DNA of 64,000 bases from Candidatus Formimonas warabiya (lineage in GTDB: Bacteria > Bacillota > Dehalobacteriia > Dehalobacteriales > Dehalobacteriaceae): the NCBI RefSeq assembly GCF_002777255.1, contig NZ_CP017634.1, forward strand, positions 880,903 to 944,902. Reading direction: 5' to 3'. Each line of letters opens with the position of its first letter. Position 1 is the stretch's first letter. The translations under genes and the position numbers were made by a program. Positions 34,173 to 42,388 of this stretch are shown piece by piece. The notes below the pieces were generated by a model that did not search any database, had not been told where the DNA came from, and saw only the letters and a list, made by a program, of their open reading frames with translations.

Positions 34173-35204
34173 ATGAAGCGTGCTGGAAAACAAACCCTGA
34201 TTTTTCAAAACCCTCCGGCTATTTTATCCTCCTCTGCTGTTGTAGGCCCGAAAGAAGGGGAAGGTCCCTTAAAAAAAACCTTTGATTTAGTTATGAAGGA
34301 TACCCTTTGCGGTGAAAAAAGCTGGGAAAAGGCAGAATGCAAAATATTGCAGGAAGCAGTTAAAATTGCCCTCAACAAGGTAGATTTAAAGCCTGAGCAG
34401 GTAGATTTCTTACTGGCGGGAGATCTGCTTAATCAAACTATTTCCGCAAATTATGCCGCACGACAGCTGGCAATTCCCTTTTTGGGTCTTTATGGTGCCT
34501 GCTCCACCATGATCGAAAGCATGATTTTAGGATCCGTCCTGGTGGATGGGGGATATGCGGATACGGTGGTAGCTGCTGCTTCCAGTCACCATGATACAGC
34601 CGAACGGCAGTATCGTTTTCCTTCGGAGCTAGGCGTGCAAAGGCCTTTAACGGCACAATGGACGGTGACGGGAGCAGGAGCATGCCTAATCGCCAAAGGG
34701 TCAGGGGGACCGCGTATCACCAGCGCTACCATCGGCAAAGTGATCGATTTAGGCATAAAAGATCAAAATGATATGGGGTCTGCCATGGCACCTGCGGCAG
34801 TTGATACCATTACCCAGCATTTTCAGGACACCGGACATAGCATGGATGATTTTGACTTAATTATTACCGGTGACTTGGCCTCTCTGGGAAAAGCTTTAGC
34901 CCAGCAATTATTGGAAAGACAGGGGTATCTACCGGGAGATAAGTATTCCGACTGCGGCATCTTAATTTTTGATCCCACCCAGGATACCCATGCGGGTGGC
35001 AGCGGTTGTGCCTGTTCAGCCGTAGTAACCTGTGGCTATTTGATGCAAAATATCCGGTCCGGGAGGTACAAAAGAATGATGGTGATCGGTACGGGAGCTT
35101 TATTAAGCCCGGTCAGCTTGCTGCAGGGAGAATCCATCCCCGGGATTGCCCATGGGATAGTAATTGAAAATGAAAATGGGTACCGGGACCAGAAAGAAAT
35201 GTGA
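34173..35204 (+). CDS. spoVAD: Stage V sporulation protein AD
   Basis: Soluble dipicolinate-binding SpoVA protein with a thiolase-like fold. About 343 residues (B. subtilis 338), with GKQTLIFQNPPAILSSSAVV at the start, VDFLLAGDLLNQTISANYAA, FLGLYGACSTMIESM and HAGGSGCACSAVVTCGYLM. The frame runs back to 34041, but ATG 34173 gives the family length and has AAGAGTG upstream; ATG 34155, overlapping spoVAC, is the alternative. Confidence 0.95.
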   Translation: MKRAGKQTLIFQNPPAILSSSAVVGPKEGEGPLKKTFDLVMKDTLCGEKSWEKAECKILQEAVKIALNKVDLKPEQVDFLLAGDLLNQTISANYAARQLAIPFLGLYGACSTMIESMILGSVLVDGGYADTVVAAASSHHDTAERQYRFPSELGVQRPLTAQWTVTGAGACLIAKGSGGPRITSATIGKVIDLGIKDQNDMGSAMAPAAVDTITQHFQDTGHSMDDFDLIITGDLASLGKALAQQLLERQGYLPGDKYSDCGILIFDPTQDTHAGGSGCACSAVVTCGYLMQNIRSGRYKRMMVIGTGALLSPVSLLQGESIPGIAHGIVIENENGYRDQKEM

Positions 35205-35243
35205 TCCTTCAACAAAAAATAACGTAGCAAAAGGAGACCTGTT

Positions 35244-35603
35244 ATGGAAGATATTTTACGGGCATTTATCGTGGGTGGGGCCATTTGCCTGATTGGACAG
35301 CTGATTATGGATCTTACTCCTTTTTCTATCACTCCATCCCATATTTTAGTAGGGTTTGTGGTGGGAGGAGCGGTATTGAGCGCACTCGGTCTGTATCAGC
35401 CCTTGATCGATATAGGTGGAACAGGTGCTACCATCCCTTTGAGCGGGTTTGGCCATTCTCTGGCCCAAGGAGCCATTTCCGGAGCAGAAAATAGAGGTAT
35501 TTTGGGCGTTATCGGCGGGGGTATTGAAGCGACCGCTGTAGGAGTTGGCGCCGCAATTATCTTTGGATATCTCATGGCAGTTATATTCCATCCTCAGGGT
35601 TAA
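35244..35603 (+). CDS. spoVAEB: Stage V sporulation protein AE (membrane part, SpoVAEb)
   Basis: A 119-residue integral membrane SpoVA channel component related to SpoVAC. Four hydrophobic segments with FIVGGAICLIGQLIMDL, HILVGFVVGGAVLSALGLY, and GGTGATIPLSGFGHSLAQGA matching the SpoVAC motif. AAAGGAG precedes the ATG. It ends one base before the spoVAEA start. Confidence 0.95.
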   Translation: MEDILRAFIVGGAICLIGQLIMDLTPFSITPSHILVGFVVGGAVLSALGLYQPLIDIGGTGATIPLSGFGHSLAQGAISGAENRGILGVIGGGIEATAVGVGAAIIFGYLMAVIFHPQG

Positions 35604-35604
35604 C

Positions 35605-36186
35605 ATGATGAGCGACAAAAAGAGAAAAGTGATTATTATCACAGACGGCGATGAAATGGCCCGGAAGACTGTGGAAAGGGTGGCGGCAAATATTGGGGGA
35701 TGCTGCATATCGGCATCGGCGGGAAACCCGACGCCCATCAGTGGGGAAAAAATCCTGGCTTTAATTAAAAAAACAAATACCGATCCCGTACTGATTATGC
35801 TGGATGATAAAGGGTGCAGACAAAAGGGAAAAGGGGAAAGAGCCCTGGAATTTATCGTCAAGCATCCCGACATCGAAGTTTTAGGTGTGGTTGCCGTTGC
35901 TTCCAATACAAAGAAGTGTAAAGGCGTAGAGGTGGAGCAGTCCATTACCCTGGAAGGGAAAGTAATTGACCGGCCGGTAAATAAAGATGGGGAGCCGGAA
36001 CCGGAAGGGCACCATATTCTGGAAGGGGATACGGTAAGTGTGCTGGAGTCTTTGAAGATACCGACAATTATCGGTATCGGCGACATTGGGAAAATGCATG
36101 GAAGAGACAAATTCGAGCGAGGTGCCCGTATCACGACACAGGCTGTAAAGTATATACTCGAGAGGGGCGGTTTTGTCCGTGAGTAA
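35605..36186 (+). CDS. spoVAEA: Stage V sporulation protein AE (soluble part, SpoVAEa)
   Basis: A 193-residue soluble protein that matches SpoVAEa: KRKVIIITDGDEMARKTVER, ANIGGCCISASAGNPT, LIMLDDKGCRQKGKGERALE and GIGDIGKMHGRDKFERGARI. Its role in dipicolinate transport is not established. ATG 35605 (or 35608) follows CAGGG; the longer frame to 35545 lies within spoVAEB. It overlaps spoVAF by 14 bases. Confidence 0.92.
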   Translation: MMSDKKRKVIIITDGDEMARKTVERVAANIGGCCISASAGNPTPISGEKILALIKKTNTDPVLIMLDDKGCRQKGKGERALEFIVKHPDIEVLGVVAVASNTKKCKGVEVEQSITLEGKVIDRPVNKDGEPEPEGHHILEGDTVSVLESLKIPTIIGIGDIGKMHGRDKFERGARITTQAVKYILERGGFVRE

Positions 36187-37723
36187 CGAAAACTTGAAAA
36201 CGATTTCCAAAAATTATCAAAAAAACGTGGACTATTTTAAAGTTCAATTGGGCGTAGAACCGAATTATGATGTTTTTTGTCATGAAATGATCATTGGCGG
36301 GAAGCAGGCGGCTTTTTTCGTCATTCAAGGATTACCGGATACGGAGGTTTTATCGGACATTTTTCGTCACCTCAGTAATTTGGAGAGGGAGCAAATTGTC
36401 CCCAATACTGTAGAAAAACTGAAAAAACAGCATTTAGCCCACTTTCAGCTGGATACGAGTGACCAAACAGATAAAATTATTGATGCCGTTTTAATGGGGC
36501 AAACGGCCATTGTGGTTGAAGGGGAACCGGAAGCAATCTTGTTGGATTTGCGTAAATATGCGGCCCGGGGACCGGAAGAGCCGGACTTGGAAAAAGTTGT
36601 CCGGGGTTCCCGGGACGGTTTTACGGAAACCCTGGTTTTTAATACCATGTTGGTACGGCGGAGAATTCGGGACAGAAGTTTAAGAATGGAGGCAATGCAA
36701 GTCGGCAGAAGGTCTAAAACGGATATTTGCGTCAGTTACCTGGCCGACGTGGCGAACCTGGATCTGGTAGAGGAAATTAAAAAAATGCTCCGGTCCATTG
36801 ACATCGATGGACTTCCCATGGCGGAGAAATCCGTGGAAGAATTAATTACGCCGGGAAGCTACTGGAACCCTTTGCCGAAAGTCCGCTATACGGAAAGACC
36901 GGATGTAGCCGCCCAGCACCTGTTTGAAGGGCACATTTTAATTATGGTTGACACCTCTCCCAGTATCATCATCTTGCCCACAACCTATTTTCACCAGATG
37001 CAACACGCAGAAGAATACAGGCAGAGCCCTACCATAGGGGTCTATTTAAGATGGGTTAGGTTTTTTGCTATTTTTGTTTCCGTTTTTTTATTACCCCTCT
37101 GGTTTTTATTCTCCATAGAACCTTCCCTGCTGCCCCAGTCTTTAAAATATATCGGCCCCTCGAAAGTAGGAAAGGTCCCTTTAATTGCCCAATTTATCAT
37201 CGCGGAAGGAGCAGTTGATGTCATCCGCATGGCTGCAATTCATACGCCTGCCCCCCTGACAACCTCCTTAGGCTTGATTGCCGCTTTAATGATCGGTGAT
37301 TTGGCTGTGACGATCGGGCTTTTTGCCCCGGAAGTTGTCATGTATACGGCTGTAGCGGCTACCGCAGTTTTCGCCACACCCAGTTATGAGCTGGGGATGG
37401 CGCACAGGCTAGCGAGGCTGTTTTTACTGCTTATGGTTTATATCATTCATCTGCCGGGATTTATCCTGGGATCGATCGCCATGATTTTGTTTGCCGGATT
37501 TACCAAGTCCTTCGGAGTGCCTTATTTATGGCCCCTCGTTCCTTTTAATTTTGCCGCCTTAAAAACTGTTTTATTACGGACTCCGGTACCGGCCCAAAAT
37601 AAACGGCCCAGTATTTTGCATACCCAGGATATTACCAGGCAGACAGTAAAATCCGCCCCTGCTTTTAAGCCCATGACAAAAGAGAAAAAGAAACAAACGA
37701 AGGAAAAAGAGAAAGAGAAATAA
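36173..37723 (+). CDS. spoVAF: SpoVAF/GerA family spore germination protein
   Basis: A 516-residue protein homologous to the A subunit of GerA germinant receptors. The N-terminal soluble region (about 1-285) includes ALVFNTML-type motif as TETLVFNTMLVRRRIRD and MQVGRRSKTDICVSYL; five to six transmembrane segments follow (about 295-455), then a Lys/Glu-rich tail (about 470-516, ending KEKEKEK). In Bacillus, SpoVAF tunes germination in complex with a partner. The TTG start lies inside spoVAEA behind AGAGGGGCGG; GTG 36179 is possible. Last gene of the spoVA group. Confidence 0.93.
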   Translation: MSVSNENLKTISKNYQKNVDYFKVQLGVEPNYDVFCHEMIIGGKQAAFFVIQGLPDTEVLSDIFRHLSNLEREQIVPNTVEKLKKQHLAHFQLDTSDQTDKIIDAVLMGQTAIVVEGEPEAILLDLRKYAARGPEEPDLEKVVRGSRDGFTETLVFNTMLVRRRIRDRSLRMEAMQVGRRSKTDICVSYLADVANLDLVEEIKKMLRSIDIDGLPMAEKSVEELITPGSYWNPLPKVRYTERPDVAAQHLFEGHILIMVDTSPSIIILPTTYFHQMQHAEEYRQSPTIGVYLRWVRFFAIFVSVFLLPLWFLFSIEPSLLPQSLKYIGPSKVGKVPLIAQFIIAEGAVDVIRMAAIHTPAPLTTSLGLIAALMIGDLAVTIGLFAPEVVMYTAVAATAVFATPSYELGMAHRLARLFLLLMVYIIHLPGFILGSIAMILFAGFTKSFGVPYLWPLVPFNFAALKTVLLRTPVPAQNKRPSILHTQDITRQTVKSAPAFKPMTKEKKKQTKEKEKEK

Positions 37724-37736
37724 GGGAGTATGAGAA

Positions 37737-38678
37737 ATGACACAAAGAACTGTGGGAATACCGAAAGGCCTTCTCTATCATTATTACCACACGCTGTGGA
37801 CAACATTTTTTCTGGAGTTAGGCTTTGATATCAAGGTATCTCCGGATACAAACAAAAAAATTATGCAGATGGGCATTACATCGGCAGTCGATGAAGCCTG
37901 TTTACCGGTGAAAGTTTTTTACGGACATGTTTTGGAATTAGCGGACCAGGTAGATTATCTTTTTCTGCCCAGAATGGTTAGTGTGGCCCGAAAAGAATAC
38001 ATGTGCCCGAAGCTTTTAGGGTTGCCGGATATGCTCCGGGCCTATTGTGTGAACCCGCCTCCTTTCATCGACGTTACAGTGAACCTGAGGAATAAAGACG
38101 GCCACATAGACCAGGTGATCAAAGATATCTGCACCATCATTCAAGTCCCTGTACCCCAGGGGAAAAGAGCATGGGAAAAGGCAGAAGCAGCCCAAAAGAG
38201 ATATGAGGAGTATCTGCACGCCGGCCACCTGCCGTCCGGGTTTTGTTGCTTGGTGGGAGGCTATCCGATTGCCGTGCTGGGACATGGATATAATGTGTAT
38301 GATTCTTATATTAATTTGGGCCTGATTCAGAAATTACGCGATTTAGGCGCTGATGTACACACAAAGGAAATGGTGGCACCGGAGATTGTAGACCGGTTTG
38401 CTCAAAAATTGCCCAAAAAAATGTTTTGGACTTTTGGCAAACAATTGGTGGGCAGCGGTTTGTATTATCTGAGCGCACCTGAAATAAAAGGGATCATCTT
38501 TCTTGCCTCCTTTGGGTGTGGTCCCGATTCCATGGTGGGAGAATTATTGGAACGATGGGCCACCAGGGCAAAGAAAAAACCCTTTATGTTTTTAACCATC
38601 GATGAACATAGCGGGGAGGCAGGCATGGTGACCCGCCTGGAGGCTTTTATGGATATGATTAAACGGAGGGTAAGCTGA
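37737..38678 (+). CDS. DUF2229 acyl-CoA dehydratase activase-related protein, short form
   Basis: A 313-residue cytoplasmic protein of the DUF2229 (2-hydroxyglutaryl-CoA dehydratase-like) group. Possible Fe-S ligands are cysteines in DEACLPVKVFYGH, REYMCPKLL-type KEYMCPKLLG, GFCCLVGGYP and SFGCGPDSM; the end TIDEHSGEAGMVTRLEAF is shared with the next protein. The biochemical role is unknown; the family is linked to ATP-driven low-potential electron transfer. It begins 13 bases after spoVAF and shares one base with the next start. Confidence 0.8.
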   Translation: MTQRTVGIPKGLLYHYYHTLWTTFFLELGFDIKVSPDTNKKIMQMGITSAVDEACLPVKVFYGHVLELADQVDYLFLPRMVSVARKEYMCPKLLGLPDMLRAYCVNPPPFIDVTVNLRNKDGHIDQVIKDICTIIQVPVPQGKRAWEKAEAAQKRYEEYLHAGHLPSGFCCLVGGYPIAVLGHGYNVYDSYINLGLIQKLRDLGADVHTKEMVAPEIVDRFAQKLPKKMFWTFGKQLVGSGLYYLSAPEIKGIIFLASFGCGPDSMVGELLERWATRAKKKPFMFLTIDEHSGEAGMVTRLEAFMDMIKRRVS

Positions 38679-39775
38679 TGAAAGTGACGTTTCCCCATAT
38701 GGGCAATTTGCATATTGTTGGGAAGGCAGTTTTTGAGTCTTTAGGTGTTGATGTGGTGGTGCCGCCTCCCATCACGAAGAAGACTTTACGCTTAGGCATT
38801 GAGCATTCTCCAGAGTTTGCCTGTTTGCCGCTTAAAGTGAATATGGGAAATTTTATTGAGGCTGCGGAACTGGGCGCAGATACCATCGTCATGTCCGGAG
38901 GGGTTGGACCTTGCCGGTTTGGTTATTACGCCCAGGTGCAACGAGAAATTCTCCAGGACATCGGATTGCATTATGAAATCATTGTAGTCGAACCTCCGGA
39001 TACTCATTTTAGTGAGCTGATTAAAAAAATTAAATATTTGTCCAATAATAAACCCCTTTGGCAGGTGGTGAAAGCCATCCGTTTTGGCTGGGTAAAGGCA
39101 AGAGCTATCGATGTGGTGGAACAAAAGGTGCAGAAAATACGGGCCCGGGAATGCGTCAAAGGAGAGGCAGATACCATCTATCTCCGGGCTTTAAATGAAA
39201 TAGACCAGGCAAAAACCTTTCAGGATGTCCAAGCGGTGCAGAAGAATACGCTCAGAGAGTTGGACCAAATTCTCCTGGATCAAAATAAAAAGGTATTAAA
39301 GATAGCTATTATCGGAGAAATATATACCATTCTGGAGCCTTTTGTGAACCTGGATATCGAAAAGCATTTAGGAAGACTGGATGTGGAAGTGAGTCGATCC
39401 ATTTATTTAAGCGAATGGGTAAACGATCACTTATTTATGGGTTTGGCCAGAATCCGAAGCATGAAAGAGGCGGCCAAGCTAGCTCCGCCCTATTTGCGCC
39501 ATTTTGTGGGAGGACACGGCCAGGAAACCGTAGGGAGCACAGTAAGGTATGCCCAGGAGGGCTACCATGGAGCGATTCAATTAGCCCCGCTCACTTGTAT
39601 GCCGGAAATTGTGGCCCAATCGATTTTGCCCGTAGTTAGTGAAAAAGAATCTATCCCTGTCATGACTATTTATTTTGATGAGCAATCCGGGGAAGCGGGC
39701 ATGCGTACCCGATTGGAAGCATTCGTGGATCTTTTATACCGGAAAACAGATTTTGAAAAAAAGGAGAACGCATAG
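38678..39775 (+). CDS. DUF2229 acyl-CoA dehydratase activase-related protein, long form
   Basis: A 365-residue paralogue of the preceding protein: FPHMGNLHIVGKAVFESLG, a cysteine in PEFACLPLKVNMGNF, another in GGVGPCRFGYYAQ, a helical middle region (about 130-205) and the terminal FDEQSGEAGMRTRLEAFVD. With its neighbour and the activase it corresponds to modules that in other anaerobes are joined in one very long protein. One-base overlaps on both sides mean tight coupling. Substrate unknown. Confidence 0.8.
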   Translation: MKVTFPHMGNLHIVGKAVFESLGVDVVVPPPITKKTLRLGIEHSPEFACLPLKVNMGNFIEAAELGADTIVMSGGVGPCRFGYYAQVQREILQDIGLHYEIIVVEPPDTHFSELIKKIKYLSNNKPLWQVVKAIRFGWVKARAIDVVEQKVQKIRARECVKGEADTIYLRALNEIDQAKTFQDVQAVQKNTLRELDQILLDQNKKVLKIAIIGEIYTILEPFVNLDIEKHLGRLDVEVSRSIYLSEWVNDHLFMGLARIRSMKEAAKLAPPYLRHFVGGHGQETVGSTVRYAQEGYHGAIQLAPLTCMPEIVAQSILPVVSEKESIPVMTIYFDEQSGEAGMRTRLEAFVDLLYRKTDFEKKENA

Positions 39776-40773
39776 TGAAAGCATATCTAGGAATCGATGT
39801 AGGATCAGTAAGTACCAATTTAGTGGTGATGAACCATTCAGGCGACATTCTGCAGGCCATTTATATTCGAACCCAAGGGCAACCCATTGTCAGTGTGAAA
39901 AAATGCCTCCATATGGCCATAAACCAATACCCGGACCTGGACATCATCGGCGTGGGTACCACCGGAAGCGCCAGGTACCTGGCTGCGGTAATTGTGGGGG
40001 CGGATTCCATAAAAAATGAAATTACCGCTCATGCCGTAGCCGCCTCTTCTGTAGTACCGGGAGTACGTACTGTACTGGAAATAGGGGGTCAGGACTCCAA
40101 ACTGATTATTCTGCGCGAGGGAGTGGTGACCGATTTTGCCATGAACACGGTTTGTGCTGCAGGGACCGGGTCCTTTCTGGATCAGCAGGCGGCAAGATTA
40201 GGGATTCCCATTGAAGAGTTCGGCCAGCTTTCTCAAAAGGCAACTCTTCCCGTACGGATCGCCGGCCGATGTGCTGTATTTGCCGAATCAGATATGATTC
40301 ACAAGCAGCAAACCGGTTATGCGTTAGAAGATATCGTCGCAGGTCTTTGCGAAGCCTTGGTGCGCAACTTTTTAAATAATTTAGGAAAAGGGAAGCAGCT
40401 TCTGGGCCCTGTTGTCTTTCAGGGAGGCGTGGCGGCGAATATAGGAATGCGGGATGCTTTTAGCAAAGCATTAAAAAAAGAGATCATTGTACCTGAAAAT
40501 TATCACGTGATGGGGGCTTTAGGAGCAGCCATTTTGGCCAGAGAAGAAGTAAGCGGTAAAAAAGTGACCAATTTTCGCGGTTTTGAAGCAGTTGACGGGA
40601 ATTTTTCCGCTAAAAGCGTCGAATGTAAAGGATGCCCGAATCATTGTGAAATTGTCTCCATCCTGGGAGAAAAGGATGTTTTAGCCCGCTGGGGAGACCG
40701 GTGCGGAAAGTGGTCCGGGATGGGCAACTCCCGATCCGCATCCCTACAAGAGGAGCTTTTGGAAGCGCAATAA
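39775..40773 (+). CDS. BadF/BadG/BcrA/BcrD-type ATPase activase
   Basis: An ASKHA-fold ATPase that in related systems donates electrons from a [4Fe-4S] cluster to a 2-hydroxyacyl-CoA dehydratase or similar enzyme. The 332-residue protein has the phosphate-1 loop GIDVGSVSTNLVVMN, VLEIGGQDSKLI, NTVCAAGTGSFLDQQ with the first cluster cysteine, RCAVFAESDMIH with the second, and GGVAANIGMRDA. A C-terminal extension has four further cysteines (ECKGCPNHCE...RCGKW). No dehydratase alpha/beta pair is next to it; the two DUF2229 proteins are the likely partners. Confidence 0.88.
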   Translation: MKAYLGIDVGSVSTNLVVMNHSGDILQAIYIRTQGQPIVSVKKCLHMAINQYPDLDIIGVGTTGSARYLAAVIVGADSIKNEITAHAVAASSVVPGVRTVLEIGGQDSKLIILREGVVTDFAMNTVCAAGTGSFLDQQAARLGIPIEEFGQLSQKATLPVRIAGRCAVFAESDMIHKQQTGYALEDIVAGLCEALVRNFLNNLGKGKQLLGPVVFQGGVAANIGMRDAFSKALKKEIIVPENYHVMGALGAAILAREEVSGKKVTNFRGFEAVDGNFSAKSVECKGCPNHCEIVSILGEKDVLARWGDRCGKWSGMGNSRSASLQEELLEAQ

Positions 40774-40786
40774 TGCTAAATAAAAA

Positions 40787-40813
40787 AGTTCAACCTAATA
40801 GTTGAATTTTTTT
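40787..40813 (+). terminator. Terminator after the activase gene
   Basis: TTCAAC, loop CTAATA, GTTGAA and seven T residues. It overlaps the -35 of the trpB2 promoter. Confidence 0.88.
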
Positions 40814-40830
40814 ATTTTTTCTGTTAAAAT
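40802..40830 (+). promoter_or_regulatory. SigA-type promoter of trpB2
   Basis: TTGAAT, 17 bases, TAAAAT with an upstream TG (extended -10), 40 bases before trpB2. The -35 is made from the 3' arm of the preceding terminator. Confidence 0.55.
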
Positions 40831-40870
40831 TGGTGCAATTTTAAATCACAATTTATAAAGGAGAGTTGAG

Positions 40871-42235
40871 ATGAGTAAGCTGAGAGATCCTAAAGTAATT
40901 TTATCCGCTGAGGAAATGCCTACCCAATGGTATAACATCATGGCCGACATGCCTAACCTGCCTGCACCCGGTATTAATCCCGGCACCCTGGAGCCCCTTG
41001 GTCCTGAGGCTCTGCAAGCTATTTTCCCTATGGAGTTAATTAAACAGGAAGTCACGCAAGAACGATTTGTGGAAATCCCTGATGAAGTCCAGGAGCTTTA
41101 TCGTTTATGGAGACCTGCTCCTCTCATGCGTGCTTACCGTTTAGAGAAAGCTCTGGATACCCCGGCCAAAATATTCTATAAATATGAGGGCACCAATCCG
41201 ACGGGTAGCCACAAACTTAATACCTCTATCCCTCAAGCCTATTATAATAAGCAAGCAGGCATAAAACGATTGGCCACGGAAACCGGGGCCGGACAATGGG
41301 GCAGCGCTTTAAGCCTGGCGTGCAGTTTCTTCGGACTGGAATGTATGGTTTATATGGTAAAAGTAAGCTACCATCAAAAACCTTACCGGCGTTCTTTCAT
41401 GGAACTCTTTGGCGCACAAGTCGCCGCAAGCCCCAGTAATCTCACTGAGGCAGGCAGAAGGGCTTTAGAGGAAGATCCTGACTCCTTAGGCAGTCTGGGA
41501 CTTGCCATCAGTGAAGCCGTTGAGGATGCGGCGTCCCGGGATGATACCAATTATGCTTTGGGCAGCGTGCTGAATCACGTGATTCTTCATCAGACCGTAA
41601 TTGGCCTGGAATCGAAAAAACAATTGGAAAAAGTGGACGAATACCCGGATGTGGTCATTGGCTGCTGTGGCGGGGGAAGCAACTTTTCCGGCATTTCTTT
41701 CCCTTTTCTGGCTGATAAATTTGGCGGTAGAAAAATTCGGGCAGTAGCAGTTGAACCGGCCGCTTGCCCTACCTTAACGAAAGGCGTGTTTGCCTATGAT
41801 TTTGGAGATACTGCCAAATTAACACCGATTCTGAAAATGTATACCTTAGGACACGATTTTATGCCTCCCGGTATTCATGCCGGAGGATTAAGATATCATG
41901 GGGCTTCCCCCCTGGTAAGCCAGCTTTATCATGACGGCACGATTGAAACAGTTGCCTATACCCAGAATGAGGTCTTTGAAGCCGCAGTTACTTTTGCCCG
42001 CACGGAAGGAATTGTCCCGGCACCGGAAAGTGCCCACGCCGTGAAAGGGGCATTTGCCGAAGCCTTGGCGGCAAAAGAAGCGGGAGAAGAGCGGACCATC
42101 CTCTTTTCGTTGAGCGGCCACGGGTATTTTGACTTTGCCTCCTATGATGCTTATTTAGGAGGCAAATTGGAAGACATTGCATATAGTTCCGCTTCTGTCC
42201 AGGAGTCATTAAAGAAATTACCATCCATTAAATAA
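40871..42235 (+). CDS. trpB2: TrpB2-type tryptophan synthase beta chain
   Basis: PLP enzyme joining indole and serine to give tryptophan. At 454 residues it is the longer TrpB2 form. The PLP lysine is in TNPTGSHKLNTSIPQAYYNK, with ETGAGQWGSALSLA, the phosphate loop GCCGGGSNFSG and LSGHGYFDFASYD near the end. It stands alone between terminators without trpA, so it probably works as an independent indole-salvage enzyme, or with TrpA encoded elsewhere. trpS lies 3.4 kb downstream. Confidence 0.93.
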   Translation: MSKLRDPKVILSAEEMPTQWYNIMADMPNLPAPGINPGTLEPLGPEALQAIFPMELIKQEVTQERFVEIPDEVQELYRLWRPAPLMRAYRLEKALDTPAKIFYKYEGTNPTGSHKLNTSIPQAYYNKQAGIKRLATETGAGQWGSALSLACSFFGLECMVYMVKVSYHQKPYRRSFMELFGAQVAASPSNLTEAGRRALEEDPDSLGSLGLAISEAVEDAASRDDTNYALGSVLNHVILHQTVIGLESKKQLEKVDEYPDVVIGCCGGGSNFSGISFPFLADKFGGRKIRAVAVEPAACPTLTKGVFAYDFGDTAKLTPILKMYTLGHDFMPPGIHAGGLRYHGASPLVSQLYHDGTIETVAYTQNEVFEAAVTFARTEGIVPAPESAHAVKGAFAEALAAKEAGEERTILFSLSGHGYFDFASYDAYLGGKLEDIAYSSASVQESLKKLPSIK

Positions 42236-42253
42236 AAGCGCTTTGCGCTTTTT
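42234..42253 (+). terminator. First terminator after trpB2
   Basis: AAAAGCGC, loop TTT, GCGCTTTTT, starting in the trpB2 stop codon. Confidence 0.8.
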
Positions 42254-42280
42254 CGGAGGAATATTTTGATATCATAAGGG

Positions 42281-42305
42281 AAGCGCTTAGGCGCTTTCTT
42301 TTTTT
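42281..42305 (+). terminator. Second terminator after trpB2
   Basis: AAGCGC, loop TTAG, GCGCTT followed by C and seven or more T residues, 30 bases after the first hairpin. The tandem arrangement gives a tight stop. Confidence 0.8.
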
Positions 42306-42332
42306 ACGCAGCGTCTTTCTTCCCCTTTCAAG

Positions 42333-42361
42333 TGGACGCTCCCTGTTTCTTTTGATATAAT
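42333..42361 (+). promoter_or_regulatory. Promoter of the CCA-fusion operon
   Basis: A perfect TATAAT (42356-42361) with a weak TGGACG at 17 bases. It is the only candidate between the double terminator and the next gene. Confidence 0.45.
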
Positions 42362-42388
42362 TAACAAATAATGCCGAAAAGGGAGATT

